A stretch of DNA of 64,000 bases from TMP-86 sp964247385 (GCA_964247385.1 CAXTUB010000008.1:1-64000), one strand, 5' to 3'; shown: positions 44,179 through 53,858, numbered from the stretch's first letter. The notes: generated by a model not told the origin, from the letters alone. Program-made: numbers and translations.

Positions 44179-45783
44179 TCAATTGTTCATGGCGCCCTTG
44201 CGCTCGCGCGCCGATGGCGGCGTCCACTGGTAAGTCCAAGTTTCGCTCAGGGGCCGGCCACGAATGCGCAGGAACAAGCGTAAGTCGATGGGATCCACAT
44301 CTTCATCGGCAATTCGTACATCGAACAGCGCCCGATACACGCCCGAATCGGGCACGAAATGCGCCGTCGCATTCTCGACGCTGCCTTTGGACACGGTGAT
44401 CACCGGCTCGACCTCGGCTCCGGGTGCGAGACCGCGCAAGTCTCCGCCGGCGAAATCCACGGCGAAATGCCACGAAAAAAAGGTGCGCTTTTGTCCAATG
44501 ATGCCGCCGATGCCGGTGCGGGTCGCGACGGCCTGTGCGAGCGGCGAGCTCACTGGCATTTGCGATCCCCAATACAGCCGATAACTGAACAGCATCTCCT
44601 GTCCGACTTTCACCGGATCCTTCGGATTCCAAAACGCGACAATGTTGTCGAACGTCTCATCCGCGGCGGGAATCTCGACCAGTTGTATGGAGCCCTGGCC
44701 CCAGGTCGAGCCGCGCGGTTCGACCCATAGACTGGGCCGCCGATCGTAGTACACGTTGTCGTCCTGATAGTGGTCCCACACCCGATCTCTTTGCAGCAAA
44801 CCAAATCCGCGTGGATTGTCATCGAGATACGAGTTCACGCGCAGCTGCGCAGGATTCGTCAGCGCACGCCAGAGCCACTCACCCGTGCCCGTCCAAATCG
44901 ACAAACCATCCGAGTCATGAATTTCGGGGCGCCACTCGTTCGAAATGCGCCGGTCATTTTCACCCGTGAAGAACATGCTCGTCAGCGGCGCAACGCCCAG
45001 ACGTTCGATCGACTTGCGCGGGTAAAGGGCCGCGTCGATATCCATGGTTTGCGTGGCGCCGGGCGTGATGATGAAGCGATATGCGCCCGTCAGGCTCGGC
45101 GAGTCCAGCAACGCATAAATCGTCACGGCGCTCGCGCCGCGCGCCGGCCGCTCGAACCAAAACGAAGTAAAACGCGGAAACTCTTCCGGCCGGCCAAGTG
45201 CGGTGTCCACCGCGATTCCGCGCGCCGACAATCCATACTGGCGCGTGTCGCCCACTGCGCGGAAATAGCTTGCACCCAGAAATGCCGCGACATCCGCTTT
45301 CCAATTACTCACCGACTGCAATCGAAAACCCGCGAACCCGCCGCGACCCTTCAAAGCCGAGGGATTCAAGCCGCTGCGGTCGTAGGTGTACATCGCCGGG
45401 TCGTATTGAATCTCGCGCGCTCGGCCTTGCACGACTTCGTACATGTGAATGACCTCGCCAAACGTGCGGCCGGTATGAAAGAACTGAATGCGAAAATCCG
45501 ACGGCTCATCGGCCCACAACGCGTGCTCGCCGCGAAAGCGGATGTTGTTGTATTCATCGTACGTGAGCTTGGCGAGCGGCTCGTACAGCGAAAGATTCGG
45601 TGCTTGGTATAGCGTGCTCGCAAGCGCCCGTGCTTTGCCTTTGAGCTGAGCGTAATCGAAAGGCTGTGCGGCGCCGGTGCCCTGCGCCTCGAAATTCTTG
45701 GCCGGTTCGGCGGCATGAGCCATGGGCCATTGCGCGAGCAACCATAGAGCAACGCACCAGCGCAAGAACAGCTGCACTTTCAC
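44179..45783 (-). CDS. opgD: Osmoregulated periplasmic glucan biosynthesis protein, OpgG/OpgD family (second copy)
   Basis: A 534-residue periplasmic protein with a Sec signal ending AHAA. Family blocks include YNNIRFRGEHALW, FLGASYFRAVG, YGLSARGIAVDT, APLTSMFFTGEN and RPEIHDSDGL. OpgG and OpgD act on the beta-glucan chain made by OpgH; the opgD name is chosen only from length and position and is not certain. No twin-arginine motif is seen, unlike E. coli OpgD. The GTG at 45783 has an AAGGGA Shine-Dalgarno sequence. It lies 22 bp downstream of opgH. Confidence 0.85.
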   Translation of the reverse strand: MKVQLFLRWCVALWLLAQWPMAHAAEPAKNFEAQGTGAAQPFDYAQLKGKARALASTLYQAPNLSLYEPLAKLTYDEYNNIRFRGEHALWADEPSDFRIQFFHTGRTFGEVIHMYEVVQGRAREIQYDPAMYTYDRSGLNPSALKGRGGFAGFRLQSVSNWKADVAAFLGASYFRAVGDTRQYGLSARGIAVDTALGRPEEFPRFTSFWFERPARGASAVTIYALLDSPSLTGAYRFIITPGATQTMDIDAALYPRKSIERLGVAPLTSMFFTGENDRRISNEWRPEIHDSDGLSIWTGTGEWLWRALTNPAQLRVNSYLDDNPRGFGLLQRDRVWDHYQDDNVYYDRRPSLWVEPRGSTWGQGSIQLVEIPAADETFDNIVAFWNPKDPVKVGQEMLFSYRLYWGSQMPVSSPLAQAVATRTGIGGIIGQKRTFFSWHFAVDFAGGDLRGLAPGAEVEPVITVSKGSVENATAHFVPDSGVYRALFDVRIADEDVDPIDLRLFLRIRGRPLSETWTYQWTPPSARERKGAMNN

Positions 45784-45805
45784 GATAGAGTCCCTTGAGA
45801 TGTCA

Positions 45806-47890
45806 CTAGATCCGAGGTCTTTTGGGCAGTTCGGGCAAAGCGCCCAGTTGATTGAGCAATGCGGGCGACCCGGCGACGCAAATGCGCTCAGGCGGCGTGA
45901 GCCACTCCAACGCCTCGTCGACGTGCGCGGCGTCTTCGATCTTTTTCCCGGCAGTCAGAAAATTGGCATCGGGCTGGCCGCGAGGCCCGGCGGGTTTCGG
46001 CAGAATGGCCTCGATGTGCGCGGCACGCGCCTCCCGGTGACGCGACAAATGAAACAGCCCATCTTCCGGCAGGGACTCAGCCTCATTGATGAGCTCGCGT
46101 TTGCGTGCGACCAATGCAGGCTCGTGCGCCTCTTCCGGGGTGCGCAGCAAGCCCACCTTGCGCAGCGCGCGTGCGATCGACACGCTGCCGCTGAGCCGCG
46201 ATAGAGGCACGGACAAGAGCAATCCGAGCAGCGCAGGTGCAAGCCATGCGAGAAGCGAAGGAGACAGGAACCAAGCGATGACTGCGGTCCCGATGCCGAT
46301 GAGCGTCATCTTGCGATAGGCAATCCACGCATCGACGATGGTGCTGTCACTGATCTTTCGCCGTTGCGCGCCCCATCCTGAATCGCGTCCCAGCAACACG
46401 GCGAAGACATGGCTGCTCTGCGTCAGCATGAGGATGGGCGCATAGAGCGCCGACATGATGAGCTCGATGGCGGCGCTTGCGACGAGACCTACGATGCCAA
46501 ACGTGGCGCGGCGGATGGAGTGATGCACGATGGCGCGCAGCAAGCCGATCGCCTTCGGCACGAGCAAAACCGCCATGCTGAAAATAAAAAGATCCAGCAT
46601 CAGCCTCGCATCGAATCGCGGCCATGTCGGGAACAGCTGAAAATCCCGCGTGAAATATTCCGGCCGGATCAGATGCGATTGCAGCGACAGCGCAAAGCCG
46701 ATGCATAACATGACCAGCCAGATGGGCGAGGACACGTAGCTCATGATGCCGATTGCCATGTGCAGGCGGTTTGCGGCCGCAAGGCCCGCGGCGCCGATGA
46801 TTTTCGAGTGTTGTAAGTTGCCCTGCGCCCAGCGGCGATCGCGCACCGCAAGATCGGTGAGCGTCGGCGGGCACTCCTCGTAAGAGCCCGCCAAATCAGT
46901 CGCAAGCCGGACTTTCCACTTGGCGCGCCGAATCAAAGCCGCTTCGACAAAATCATGCGACAAGACGTGGCCTCCGAGAGGCTTGCGTCCCGGAAGAAGG
47001 GGGAGCCCACAATTTTGTGCAAACGCGTTGATGCGAATGATGGCGTTGTGTCCCCAATAATTGCCGCTGTCGCCAGACCACGCGGCAAGGCCGCGCGCGA
47101 TGACCGGCCCGTACACGCACGCCGAGAACTGCTGCACGCGGCCAAACAGAGTGTGCGCATTGATGAGGGCAGGCGCGGTTTGCAATATGCCAAGCGCCGG
47201 ATCGGCGTGCATCTTGCGCACCAGAGCGATGAGGGTGGATGCATCGATCAGGCTGTCCGCATCGAGCACGATCATGTATTGATAACGCGCGCCCCAGTGC
47301 GTGACGAAATCCTCTACGTTGCCCGATTTGCGCGCAGTGTTTTGCCAGCGGCGCCGGTACCAGATCGAAATATTCGGCACCGCGCGGCGCAGCCTGTCGA
47401 GCGCCAGACTCTCGCGCACCCAAGAATCCGCATGGGTGGAATCCGACAAGATGACGATTTCGAATAGCTGGCTGGCGCCCGAATTGACGAGTGCTTCTGC
47501 CATGGCCTGCAAAGCAGCCGAGACGCTGGTCGGGTCTTCGTTGTACACCGGCATGACGAGCGCGGTGCGTATGCCGTCCAGATTCAAATCTTCGCGCACG
47601 CGAGGCTCAGGCCACTTGAACAATCCGGCGACAGCGGCGCTCGCGGAGAAGCCGATCCAACTCAACGTGAGCGCAAAGAAAAAAATCATCATGCCTTGCA
47701 GTACGGTCATTTCCGCGAAGCGCACGGCATCGAGCATTTCGTAGGCACCGTAGGCGGTGATGCCCAAGGTTCCGGAAAAAATGAGGAACCGCGCGAACAG
47801 CACGGAGTAGTCGATTTGCAGGCGCTGTTGTGCCGGCACGGCGTAACGCAGATTTTGAGAAGGCATGGCCAGCGGCGCGGGCGGCGGCAT
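45806..47890 (-). CDS. opgH: Glucans biosynthesis glucosyltransferase H
   Basis: A roughly 694-residue inner-membrane glucosyltransferase that makes the beta-1,2-glucan backbone from UDP-glucose. Membrane segments flank a GT2 catalytic domain with VILSDSTHADSW, VLDADSLID, SHDFVEAALI and RRWAQGNLQH, all OpgH/MdoH marks. The frame is open to 48031, overlapping the upstream gene. ATG 47890 is the first ATG in a plausible place; TTG 47956 would fit the tight operon better. The N-terminal cytoplasmic part is short compared with E. coli MdoH. Confidence 0.92.
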   Translation of the reverse strand: MPPPAPLAMPSQNLRYAVPAQQRLQIDYSVLFARFLIFSGTLGITAYGAYEMLDAVRFAEMTVLQGMMIFFFALTLSWIGFSASAAVAGLFKWPEPRVREDLNLDGIRTALVMPVYNEDPTSVSAALQAMAEALVNSGASQLFEIVILSDSTHADSWVRESLALDRLRRAVPNISIWYRRRWQNTARKSGNVEDFVTHWGARYQYMIVLDADSLIDASTLIALVRKMHADPALGILQTAPALINAHTLFGRVQQFSACVYGPVIARGLAAWSGDSGNYWGHNAIIRINAFAQNCGLPLLPGRKPLGGHVLSHDFVEAALIRRAKWKVRLATDLAGSYEECPPTLTDLAVRDRRWAQGNLQHSKIIGAAGLAAANRLHMAIGIMSYVSSPIWLVMLCIGFALSLQSHLIRPEYFTRDFQLFPTWPRFDARLMLDLFIFSMAVLLVPKAIGLLRAIVHHSIRRATFGIVGLVASAAIELIMSALYAPILMLTQSSHVFAVLLGRDSGWGAQRRKISDSTIVDAWIAYRKMTLIGIGTAVIAWFLSPSLLAWLAPALLGLLLSVPLSRLSGSVSIARALRKVGLLRTPEEAHEPALVARKRELINEAESLPEDGLFHLSRHREARAAHIEAILPKPAGPRGQPDANFLTAGKKIEDAAHVDEALEWLTPPERICVAGSPALLNQLGALPELPKRPRI

Positions 47891-47969
47891 GGCGCCGCTC
47901 AACGCGTTCAACCCGATGACCCGCGCAGAGCTCAACTGAGCGTCCGAGGAAATCAAATCGCCCGCCGTT

Positions 47970-49490
47970 TCAACTGGCCGTCCATCGGTAGAGCCAAGTT
48001 TCGCTGATGGGCCGATCCGACTGCATGACACGCAAGCGCAGCTCGATCACATCGGCGGCTGCGGTGTTCAATTCGAATCCCACGCGCACGCCGCGGATCG
48101 CAGGATTCGGATCCAAGCTGAGATTGGAAATCTTGCCGGCCGAGGCCGAGAGATCGAGCCGCATGCCAGCTACTTTATCGCCTGCACCGACGAAGTCGAT
48201 CATATATACCCGGCGATTCCCATCGGCGCTCGCCCCGGAACGCGTGGCGAACACGCGCGCCAAGCCCTTCACCGGCTTGGGCTGCGGAAGCCAGGTGATC
48301 CGGTACGCGAGATGCAAAGGCTTGCCAGGCGACAAAGGGACTGCCGGACGAAAAAAAGCCGTGATGTTGTCGTTCGTTTCGCGCACGGTGGGTAACTCGA
48401 TGAGCTCCACCGAGCCGCGGCCCCAATCTGAGCGCGGTTCCACCCATGCGCTGGGACGACGCTCGAACTCGGCGTCCAAGTCTTCGAAGTCTTCGGTCGT
48501 GCGTGAACGCTGCACGAGACCAAAGCCGCGCGGCGCTTCCGCCGTGAACGCCGAGATTTGTAGTTTTACGGGGTTTGCCAGCGGTCGCCAAATGGATTCA
48601 CCGCCGGCCGTCGTGATTTGCAATCCGTCGGAATCATGCACTTCGGGCCGGTAATCATCGCGCCGCAAGCGGTTGGTCTCGTCGTATAAAAACATCGAGG
48701 TGAGGGGCGCAACGCCGACGGCGCGCAACACCGTGCGGGCGAACAGGGTTGCATCGACATCCATGTGAGTTTCAACTCCGCTCTGCGCCTCGAAGCGATA
48801 CGCGCCGGCGATCGAAGGACTATCGAGGAGCGCATAAATGACGATTCGATCAGACTTTGCCGTGGGCTTTTCGATCCAAAACCGCGTGAATGCGGGAAAC
48901 TCCTCGCCCATTGGCTCAGCCATGTTGACGGTCAGGCCGCGCGCCGACAATCCATAATGCGTGCCCTTGGCGATGGCGCGAAAATAACTTGCGCCTTGGA
49001 AACGCATGAACTCTTCCCATGTCGTGCGCGAATTCAAGCGGCTCCGCACGCTGAATCCTGACAGTGGCAGCGTGATGCCCGCAATTTCTTGCGGAACGTC
49101 GGGCCCGAGCTCGAACATTCCCGGCGTCGCGATCACGTCGCGCCGCTGGCTGCCCTCCATGATGGAAATGGCGATGGGCGTTTGAAAGTAAAATCCCGCC
49201 GGCAGTAACCCCAGACGAAACGGCGAGGCATCGTTTGTCCATAATGCCGCGGCGCTGGCGAAGCGAATTTGCCGATACTGCCATGCCGGCAGTTGAGTCA
49301 ACACGAGTGGCAAATTGGATGCCGGCGCGCGGTAGGGGGAAGCAGCGGCTCGTTTCGCCGCCTCGAGCACCACTTGCATGTTGGCGGTGACGGGCGGCTC
49401 GCCTTGCGCGCTGGATGAGACTTGGCATCCGAGCCATGTGAAGGCGGCGAAGGCGATGCGTGAATACAGCGCTGCGTGACCGCTTGGCAT
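47970..49490 (-). CDS. opgG: Periplasmic glucan biosynthesis protein OpgG
   Basis: A 506-residue exported protein, homologous to the gene at 44179. It has a signal (about residues 1-27), WQYRQIRFASAAALW, FQGASYFRAIA, YGLSARGLTV, APLTSMFLYDE and RPEVHDSDGL, ending SETWLYRWTAS like other OpgG proteins. It is the first gene of the glucan operon, before opgH. The start ATG at 49490 faces the divergent sigma-factor gene, with 111 bp between them. Confidence 0.9.
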   Translation of the reverse strand: MPSGHAALYSRIAFAAFTWLGCQVSSSAQGEPPVTANMQVVLEAAKRAAASPYRAPASNLPLVLTQLPAWQYRQIRFASAAALWTNDASPFRLGLLPAGFYFQTPIAISIMEGSQRRDVIATPGMFELGPDVPQEIAGITLPLSGFSVRSRLNSRTTWEEFMRFQGASYFRAIAKGTHYGLSARGLTVNMAEPMGEEFPAFTRFWIEKPTAKSDRIVIYALLDSPSIAGAYRFEAQSGVETHMDVDATLFARTVLRAVGVAPLTSMFLYDETNRLRRDDYRPEVHDSDGLQITTAGGESIWRPLANPVKLQISAFTAEAPRGFGLVQRSRTTEDFEDLDAEFERRPSAWVEPRSDWGRGSVELIELPTVRETNDNITAFFRPAVPLSPGKPLHLAYRITWLPQPKPVKGLARVFATRSGASADGNRRVYMIDFVGAGDKVAGMRLDLSASAGKISNLSLDPNPAIRGVRVGFELNTAAADVIELRLRVMQSDRPISETWLYRWTAS

Positions 49491-49601
49491 ACACTCTAAT
49501 GATACATTTGAATCCGCGGATGGAGCGCGCGCGAAATCAAGGCTGAAGTCCCAACGAGTGAGTCAATTCTGACGCAGATCGCCGCGGGCGACGGTTGCGG
49601 G

Positions 49602-50114
49602 ATGGCCCGTTGCATCGATGAGTTCGGTGGACTGCTGTGGAGTCTCGCGCGCCGCTTGTCGCGCACTCATGCCGATGCCGAAGATGCGACGCAAGAAATT
49701 TTCACCGACATTTGGCGCAGCGCCGGCCGCTTCGATCCAGCCTTGGGAAGCGAGCGCATGTTCGTCACCATGATCGCGCGTCGCCGCCTCATCGATCGCC
49801 TGCGGAAAGTATCCGCCGAGCCTGCGCTGGTTTCGGACGAGGTGCTGGAATCGACCTTCGAAGGCGTCAGTGCCGATCAAGCAGAGACCAGTATCGAAGC
49901 CGAGCAGGCGCGTCGTGCTGTCGCGGAATTGCGACCCGAGCAACGCCGCGTGCTCGAGTTGAGTTTGTTGCAGGGGCTCACCCAAGCCGAGATCTCTTCG
50001 CGTTTGAGGCTTCCTCTCGGTACGGTGAAGACTTTCATGCGGCGCGGCCTCCTGCAAGTCCGCCAAGCAATGCAGGCAGCAGACGAGTCGCCGGTCCGAG
50101 GGAATGCGCCGTGA
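49602..50114 (+). CDS. ECF-type RNA polymerase sigma factor
   Basis: At least 170 residues with region 2 (DAEDATQEIFTDIWRSA and ARRRLIDRLRK) and region 4 with a helix-turn-helix (LTQAEISSRLRLPLGTVKTFMRRGL). It should direct polymerase to stress promoters and be held by the anti-sigma factor encoded next. From ATG 49602 the first helix of region 2 is cut short: the family-like residues ILTQIAAGDGCG are encoded just upstream (from about 49566), yet that stretch has no ATG, GTG or TTG in frame after the stop at 49509. An ATT or CTG start or an error in this stretch is possible. Confidence 0.88.
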   Translation: MARCIDEFGGLLWSLARRLSRTHADAEDATQEIFTDIWRSAGRFDPALGSERMFVTMIARRRLIDRLRKVSAEPALVSDEVLESTFEGVSADQAETSIEAEQARRAVAELRPEQRRVLELSLLQGLTQAEISSRLRLPLGTVKTFMRRGLLQVRQAMQAADESPVRGNAP

Positions 50115-51199
50115 GCGAAACGAGCGAAGGGAATTTCGACGTCGTCGATCTCTTGATCAAGAAGGTCGCCGAAGGTTTGAGCGATGAGGAGGAGCGGCAG
50201 CTTCGCGCAAGCCCCATCGACACCTCGCGCGAGTTGCATAAGCTTGAGCGTGCCGCTGCCGCCGTGGTGCTCACGAGCCTCGGTACGCGTCACGCCTTGC
50301 CCGATGCGCTGCGTGACCGATTGAATCGACAGGCACTGCCGTTCGCGAAATCCGGACTTGAAGCCTTGGGCGCCGCCGGGCAGCCGCCGGAAGAATCCGA
50401 GCTCAACCAATTGAGCGACGGCGAGGCTGCTTCAACTGCTGCAATGAGCGGAATCATTTCGCCCGATGAGCGACGCGAAGCCGCGTTGCGCGAAACTGCG
50501 GCGCGCGAACCCGCGGCGGTCGATCTTGCGGAACGGCGCGCGGTCATGGCGGAGCGAGAGGCTCGCGAAGAGCTCGCGCTGAGTCGGGCGCGCGCAGCGC
50601 GCGCGCGGACGTCCGCCATCGTGGGCTGGTTGGCCGCGGCCGCCGCCGCGGTGCTCGCGGTGTTTCTGTTGAACCGGCCGGAAGCGCCGCGGCCGGTGAT
50701 GATCTCGCAGACGGCCAAGCCGCAAGCGCATCGACGTCAGGTTCCAGCCTCGCCGTCGCCGCACGAGCGTTCTGCTCCCGCACAAACGCCTTCTCAAGTG
50801 CCCTCGCCTCAAGCCTTGCGCGATGAATTGCTGGCGCGCACCGACAGCATTCACTGGGAATGGAAGTCTCCTGACCCGAAGGCCGAGCAACCCAGCGGCG
50901 ATGTCGTATGGAATCCTGCACAACAGAGGGGCGTCGTGCGCCTCGTCGGCGTACCGAGCAACGATGCCGCCCGACAGCAATATCAGTTGTGGTTTTTCGA
51001 TGAGGCGCGCGATGCGCGTTATCCAGTCGATGGGGGCGTGTTCGATGTACCGCCCGGCAATCAAGAATTGATGTTGGCCATCCAGCCGAATCACCTAGTC
51101 AGCTCACCCAAGATGTTTGCGATCACATTGGAGCAAGCGGGCGGAGTCGTCGTGTCGAAACGCGACCATCTGGTCCTCATCGCCAAAGCAGCGACTTGA
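50111..51199 (+). CDS. Transmembrane anti-sigma factor (RskA-like)
   Basis: A 362-residue protein starting at GTG 50111, which overlaps the sigma-factor stop (GTGA). The cytoplasmic N-terminus contains an ECF-binding-like helix region and an unusual Ala/Glu/Arg-rich coiled segment (about residues 125-165). One transmembrane helix lies at about 170-190 (SAIVGWLAAAAAAVLAVFL). A Pro/Ser-rich linker and a periplasmic RskA-type domain (QYQLWFFDEARDARYPVDGG and FAITLEQAGG) follow. It probably holds the sigma factor at the membrane until an envelope signal triggers release. Confidence 0.9.
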   Translation: MSETSEGNFDVVDLLIKKVAEGLSDEEERQLRASPIDTSRELHKLERAAAAVVLTSLGTRHALPDALRDRLNRQALPFAKSGLEALGAAGQPPEESELNQLSDGEAASTAAMSGIISPDERREAALRETAAREPAAVDLAERRAVMAEREAREELALSRARAARARTSAIVGWLAAAAAAVLAVFLLNRPEAPRPVMISQTAKPQAHRRQVPASPSPHERSAPAQTPSQVPSPQALRDELLARTDSIHWEWKSPDPKAEQPSGDVVWNPAQQRGVVRLVGVPSNDAARQQYQLWFFDEARDARYPVDGGVFDVPPGNQELMLAIQPNHLVSSPKMFAITLEQAGGVVVSKRDHLVLIAKAAT

Positions 51200-51244
51200 T
51201 CCTCACGCCAGCGCCGCCTTGATCCCCAACGCCCCAGCCATCAC

Positions 51245-52171
51245 TTGATCCAGGCGTCAGGCGCCGCAGGTGCCGTTCTGATGGTGCGGCCGGCGGCATT
51301 CGCATCCAACACCGAGACCGCGGCTTCGAACGCCTTCCAGCACACCCCACCGTCTCGAGCGGCTTCGCAGACTGCACTCGATGCGCTGCGCGAGTTCGAT
51401 GCGGCCGCCGCGGCGCTCGCACGTGCCGGTGTGCACGTGGTCGTCGCCGAAGACACGGCAGAGCCGCACAAGCCCGATGCGCTGTTTCCGAACAATTGGG
51501 TGAGCTTTCACGCCGATGGCACGCTCGTGCTGTACCCCATGATGGCGCCGAGCCGCCGGCTCGAGCGGCGTGAGCAAGTGCTCGACGAAGTAAGCCGCGC
51601 CGGTGTTTTTCGCACCACGCGTATCGTCGACTTGACGGACCATGAGCGGCAGCATCGTTATCTCGAAGGCACTGGGAGCCTCGTGCTCGATCATCGGAAC
51701 AAGGTCGCCTATGCGTGCCTGTCGCCGCGCACCAGTCTCATGGTCTTGGCCGATTTCGCGCAACATCTTGGATTTGAGCCGGTCGCTTTCGAGGCCGCCG
51801 CGAACGAAATCCCGATCTATCACACCAATGTCATGATGAGCATCGGCACATCGTGGGTCGTTTGTTGCGGCGAAAGCATCATGAGTCTTGCGCAGCGTCG
51901 AGCCGTTGAACTGCGGCTCGAGCGCTCGGATCGCGAGATCATTGAAATTTCGCCAGCTCAAATGCACGCATTTGCCGCCAACGTTCTGGAGCTTGGCTCG
52001 AAGCAAGGCGCGGTCATCGCCATGTCGGAGACGGCGCACGGCGCTTTATCGAAAGGGCAGCTGCGCACTCTCGAGAGATACGCGCGACTCGTGGTGGTGT
52101 CCATTCCCACCATCGAGTATTACGGCGGGGGCGGAGTTCGGTGCATGCTCGCGGAAATCCCGATGGCATAA
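51245..52171 (+). CDS. ctlX: Arginine-deiminase-related hydrolase (CtlX, citrulline-use family)
   Basis: A 308-residue amidinotransferase/deiminase-fold protein. VLMVRPAAF with ETAASNAFQ opens the family, then PNNWVSFHADG, RYLEGTGSLVLD (Glu), IYHTNVMMSIG (His) and the C-terminal GGGGVRCMLAEI with the nucleophile Cys. CtlX is proposed to hydrolyse citrulline to ornithine. Only TTG 51245 lies upstream of the conserved start. Its TAA overlaps the plsY ATG (TAATG). Confidence 0.88.
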   Translation: MIQASGAAGAVLMVRPAAFASNTETAASNAFQHTPPSRAASQTALDALREFDAAAAALARAGVHVVVAEDTAEPHKPDALFPNNWVSFHADGTLVLYPMMAPSRRLERREQVLDEVSRAGVFRTTRIVDLTDHERQHRYLEGTGSLVLDHRNKVAYACLSPRTSLMVLADFAQHLGFEPVAFEAAANEIPIYHTNVMMSIGTSWVVCCGESIMSLAQRRAVELRLERSDREIIEISPAQMHAFAANVLELGSKQGAVIAMSETAHGALSKGQLRTLERYARLVVVSIPTIEYYGGGGVRCMLAEIPMA

Positions 52172-52824
52172 TGCCGCGGATGCTGGAGCTCGGCGCAAAG
52201 TCGCTCATCGCCTACTTCCTCGGTGCCATCCTCGGAAGTCTAGTGATCGGCCGATTTCGCGGCATCGACATTCGCACCATGGGCAGCGGCAACGCGGGCG
52301 GCACGAACGCCATGCGCACGCAGGGCGCGCTATTCGGCATCGCCGTGCTCGCCATCGACATCCTCAAAGGCGTGCTCGCCGTGCTTTGGCTGCCGAGCGC
52401 TCACCTACCCGGCGTGCCCATGGATTTCGCGGTGTCGCGAGAGTGGCTGCAAATGGCGTGCGCGGCCGCCGTCATCGTCGGGCACGTGTACCCCGTGTGG
52501 TTTGATTTTCGCGGGGGGAAGGGCGCGGCGACGGTGGTCGGCGTGATGGCTGGATTGCACGCGTGGACGCTGATTCCGCTGGTCGCGACTTGGACCATCA
52601 CCCTCGCGCTGAGCGGGTTTGTCGGGCTCGCCACGATGCTGTCGGCCGTCGTGCTGGTGCTCGCGGTGGGCTTGAGCGCACCCGACGATATTCCGTTTCT
52701 CGTCTTTTGCATCGCGGCCGCCCTGTTCATCGTGTTCACGCACCGCTCCAATATTCGGCGTATGTTGCGCGGAGAAGAGAACCGGGCAAGTAAAGTCTGG
52801 CTGTTGCGGCCGCGCGCGTCGTGA
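52171..52824 (+). CDS. plsY: Acyl-phosphate:glycerol-3-phosphate acyltransferase
   Basis: A 217-residue inner-membrane enzyme that starts phospholipid synthesis. The three conserved cytoplasmic loops are present: MGSGNAGGTNAMRTQG, RGGKGAATVVG and THRSNIRRMLRGEE, among about six or seven membrane helices. The C-terminal ENRASKVW resembles typical PlsY ends. It overlaps birA by 4 bases (GTGA). Confidence 0.95.
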   Translation: MPRMLELGAKSLIAYFLGAILGSLVIGRFRGIDIRTMGSGNAGGTNAMRTQGALFGIAVLAIDILKGVLAVLWLPSAHLPGVPMDFAVSREWLQMACAAAVIVGHVYPVWFDFRGGKGAATVVGVMAGLHAWTLIPLVATWTITLALSGFVGLATMLSAVVLVLAVGLSAPDDIPFLVFCIAAALFIVFTHRSNIRRMLRGEENRASKVWLLRPRAS

Positions 52825-53858
52825 ACGGCGCAGCGCTGCTCAAGTACTTGAGCGACGGCCAGGCCCACTCCGGCGTTCGGCTCGCGCAATCCTTGAAGAT
52901 ATCTCGCTCGGCTGTTTGGAAATCGATCGAGCGGCTGCGGCGCCACGGCATCGATATCCGGGCGCATTCGCGCGCGGGTTATCAGTTGGATGCACCCGTT
53001 GAGCTGCTCGACGCCAAGCGCATTCGGGCGGGAACGCTCCCCGCAATGCGTGCAAAGCTTGACACCCTGGAAGTTCGCTTCGAAGTGGGCTCGACCAACA
53101 GCGTGTTGCTCGAGGCCGGGCCGCCGCCCGCCGGCAAGGCGCGCGTCTGTCTGAGCGAGCTGCAAACTCAAGGCCGCGGCCGCCGCGGCCGGCCTTGGAT
53201 CAGCGCGTTCGGCCACAGTCTCATGATCTCGATCAGTTGGAATTTTGCGGAAGCGCCGCGCGATTTGCCCGCGCTGAGCTTGGCGGCAGGCGTGGCGGTG
53301 GTGCGTGCATTGGAAAAATTGGGGGCGCGACAACTCGGCCTCAAGTGGCCTAACGACATCTGGTGCGACGGCAAGAAACTCGGCGGCGTGTTGATCGAGA
53401 TGCGCGCGGAAGGGTCGGGCCCGGTCTTCATGGTGCTCGGCTTGGGCCTCAACGTGTCCATGCCCAAACGGCTTGAAAACATGATCGAGCGCGCCGGAGC
53501 GCAGCCAGCGTGGCTCGCGCAATGCATGGCGAGTGATCCTTCGCCCACGGCAGCCAAGTCGCGCGATGCCGAATTGCGCGATCCCCGCGTATCGCGCAAT
53601 GCCGTCGCAGCCAGCGTGCTCGAGCAGTTGCTGGAAATGTTCGCGAATTATTCGCGCCACGGGTTTGCGATGTATCGTGAAGCGTGGAGCACACTGGATG
53701 TGCTGCAAAATCGGCCGGCTCTCTTGCGCATCGAGCATGAGGAGTTGCTTGGGACGGCGCGCGGCGTCGACGGCGCGGGGCATCTTCTTCTGGATGCGCA
53801 GGGTCAGCGCCGTACCATCGTGTCGGGAGATGTCTCGTTGCGGAGCCGCGCCGGGTGA
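52821..53858 (+). CDS. birA: Bifunctional biotin-[acetyl-CoA-carboxylase] ligase/biotin operon repressor
   Basis: A 345-residue BirA with an N-terminal winged helix (LAQSLKISRSAVWKSIERLRRHG) that may bind a biotin operator, and a ligase domain with SELQTQGRGRRGRPW (biotinyl-AMP loop) and LKWPNDIWCDGKKLGGVLIE. An extra loop of about 20 residues (SDPSPTAAKSRDAELRD) lies between the ligase and C-terminal domains. It overlaps the SPOR-protein gene by 4 bases. The pantothenate kinase gene coaX, often next to birA, is absent here. Confidence 0.94.
   Translation: MNGAALLKYLSDGQAHSGVRLAQSLKISRSAVWKSIERLRRHGIDIRAHSRAGYQLDAPVELLDAKRIRAGTLPAMRAKLDTLEVRFEVGSTNSVLLEAGPPPAGKARVCLSELQTQGRGRRGRPWISAFGHSLMISISWNFAEAPRDLPALSLAAGVAVVRALEKLGARQLGLKWPNDIWCDGKKLGGVLIEMRAEGSGPVFMVLGLGLNVSMPKRLENMIERAGAQPAWLAQCMASDPSPTAAKSRDAELRDPRVSRNAVAASVLEQLLEMFANYSRHGFAMYREAWSTLDVLQNRPALLRIEHEELLGTARGVDGAGHLLLDAQGQRRTIVSGDVSLRSRAG

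Noticed and set aside
44770..45612. Plus-strand open frame of 280 codons opposite the OpgD-like gene
   Set aside because: It is Arg-rich, without domain motifs, and a mirror frame of a well-conserved gene.
52401..53783. Minus-strand open frame of 460 codons across plsY and birA
   Set aside because: It spans two genes with clear catalytic motifs on the other strand, and its own translation is Arg/His-rich and unlike any protein.
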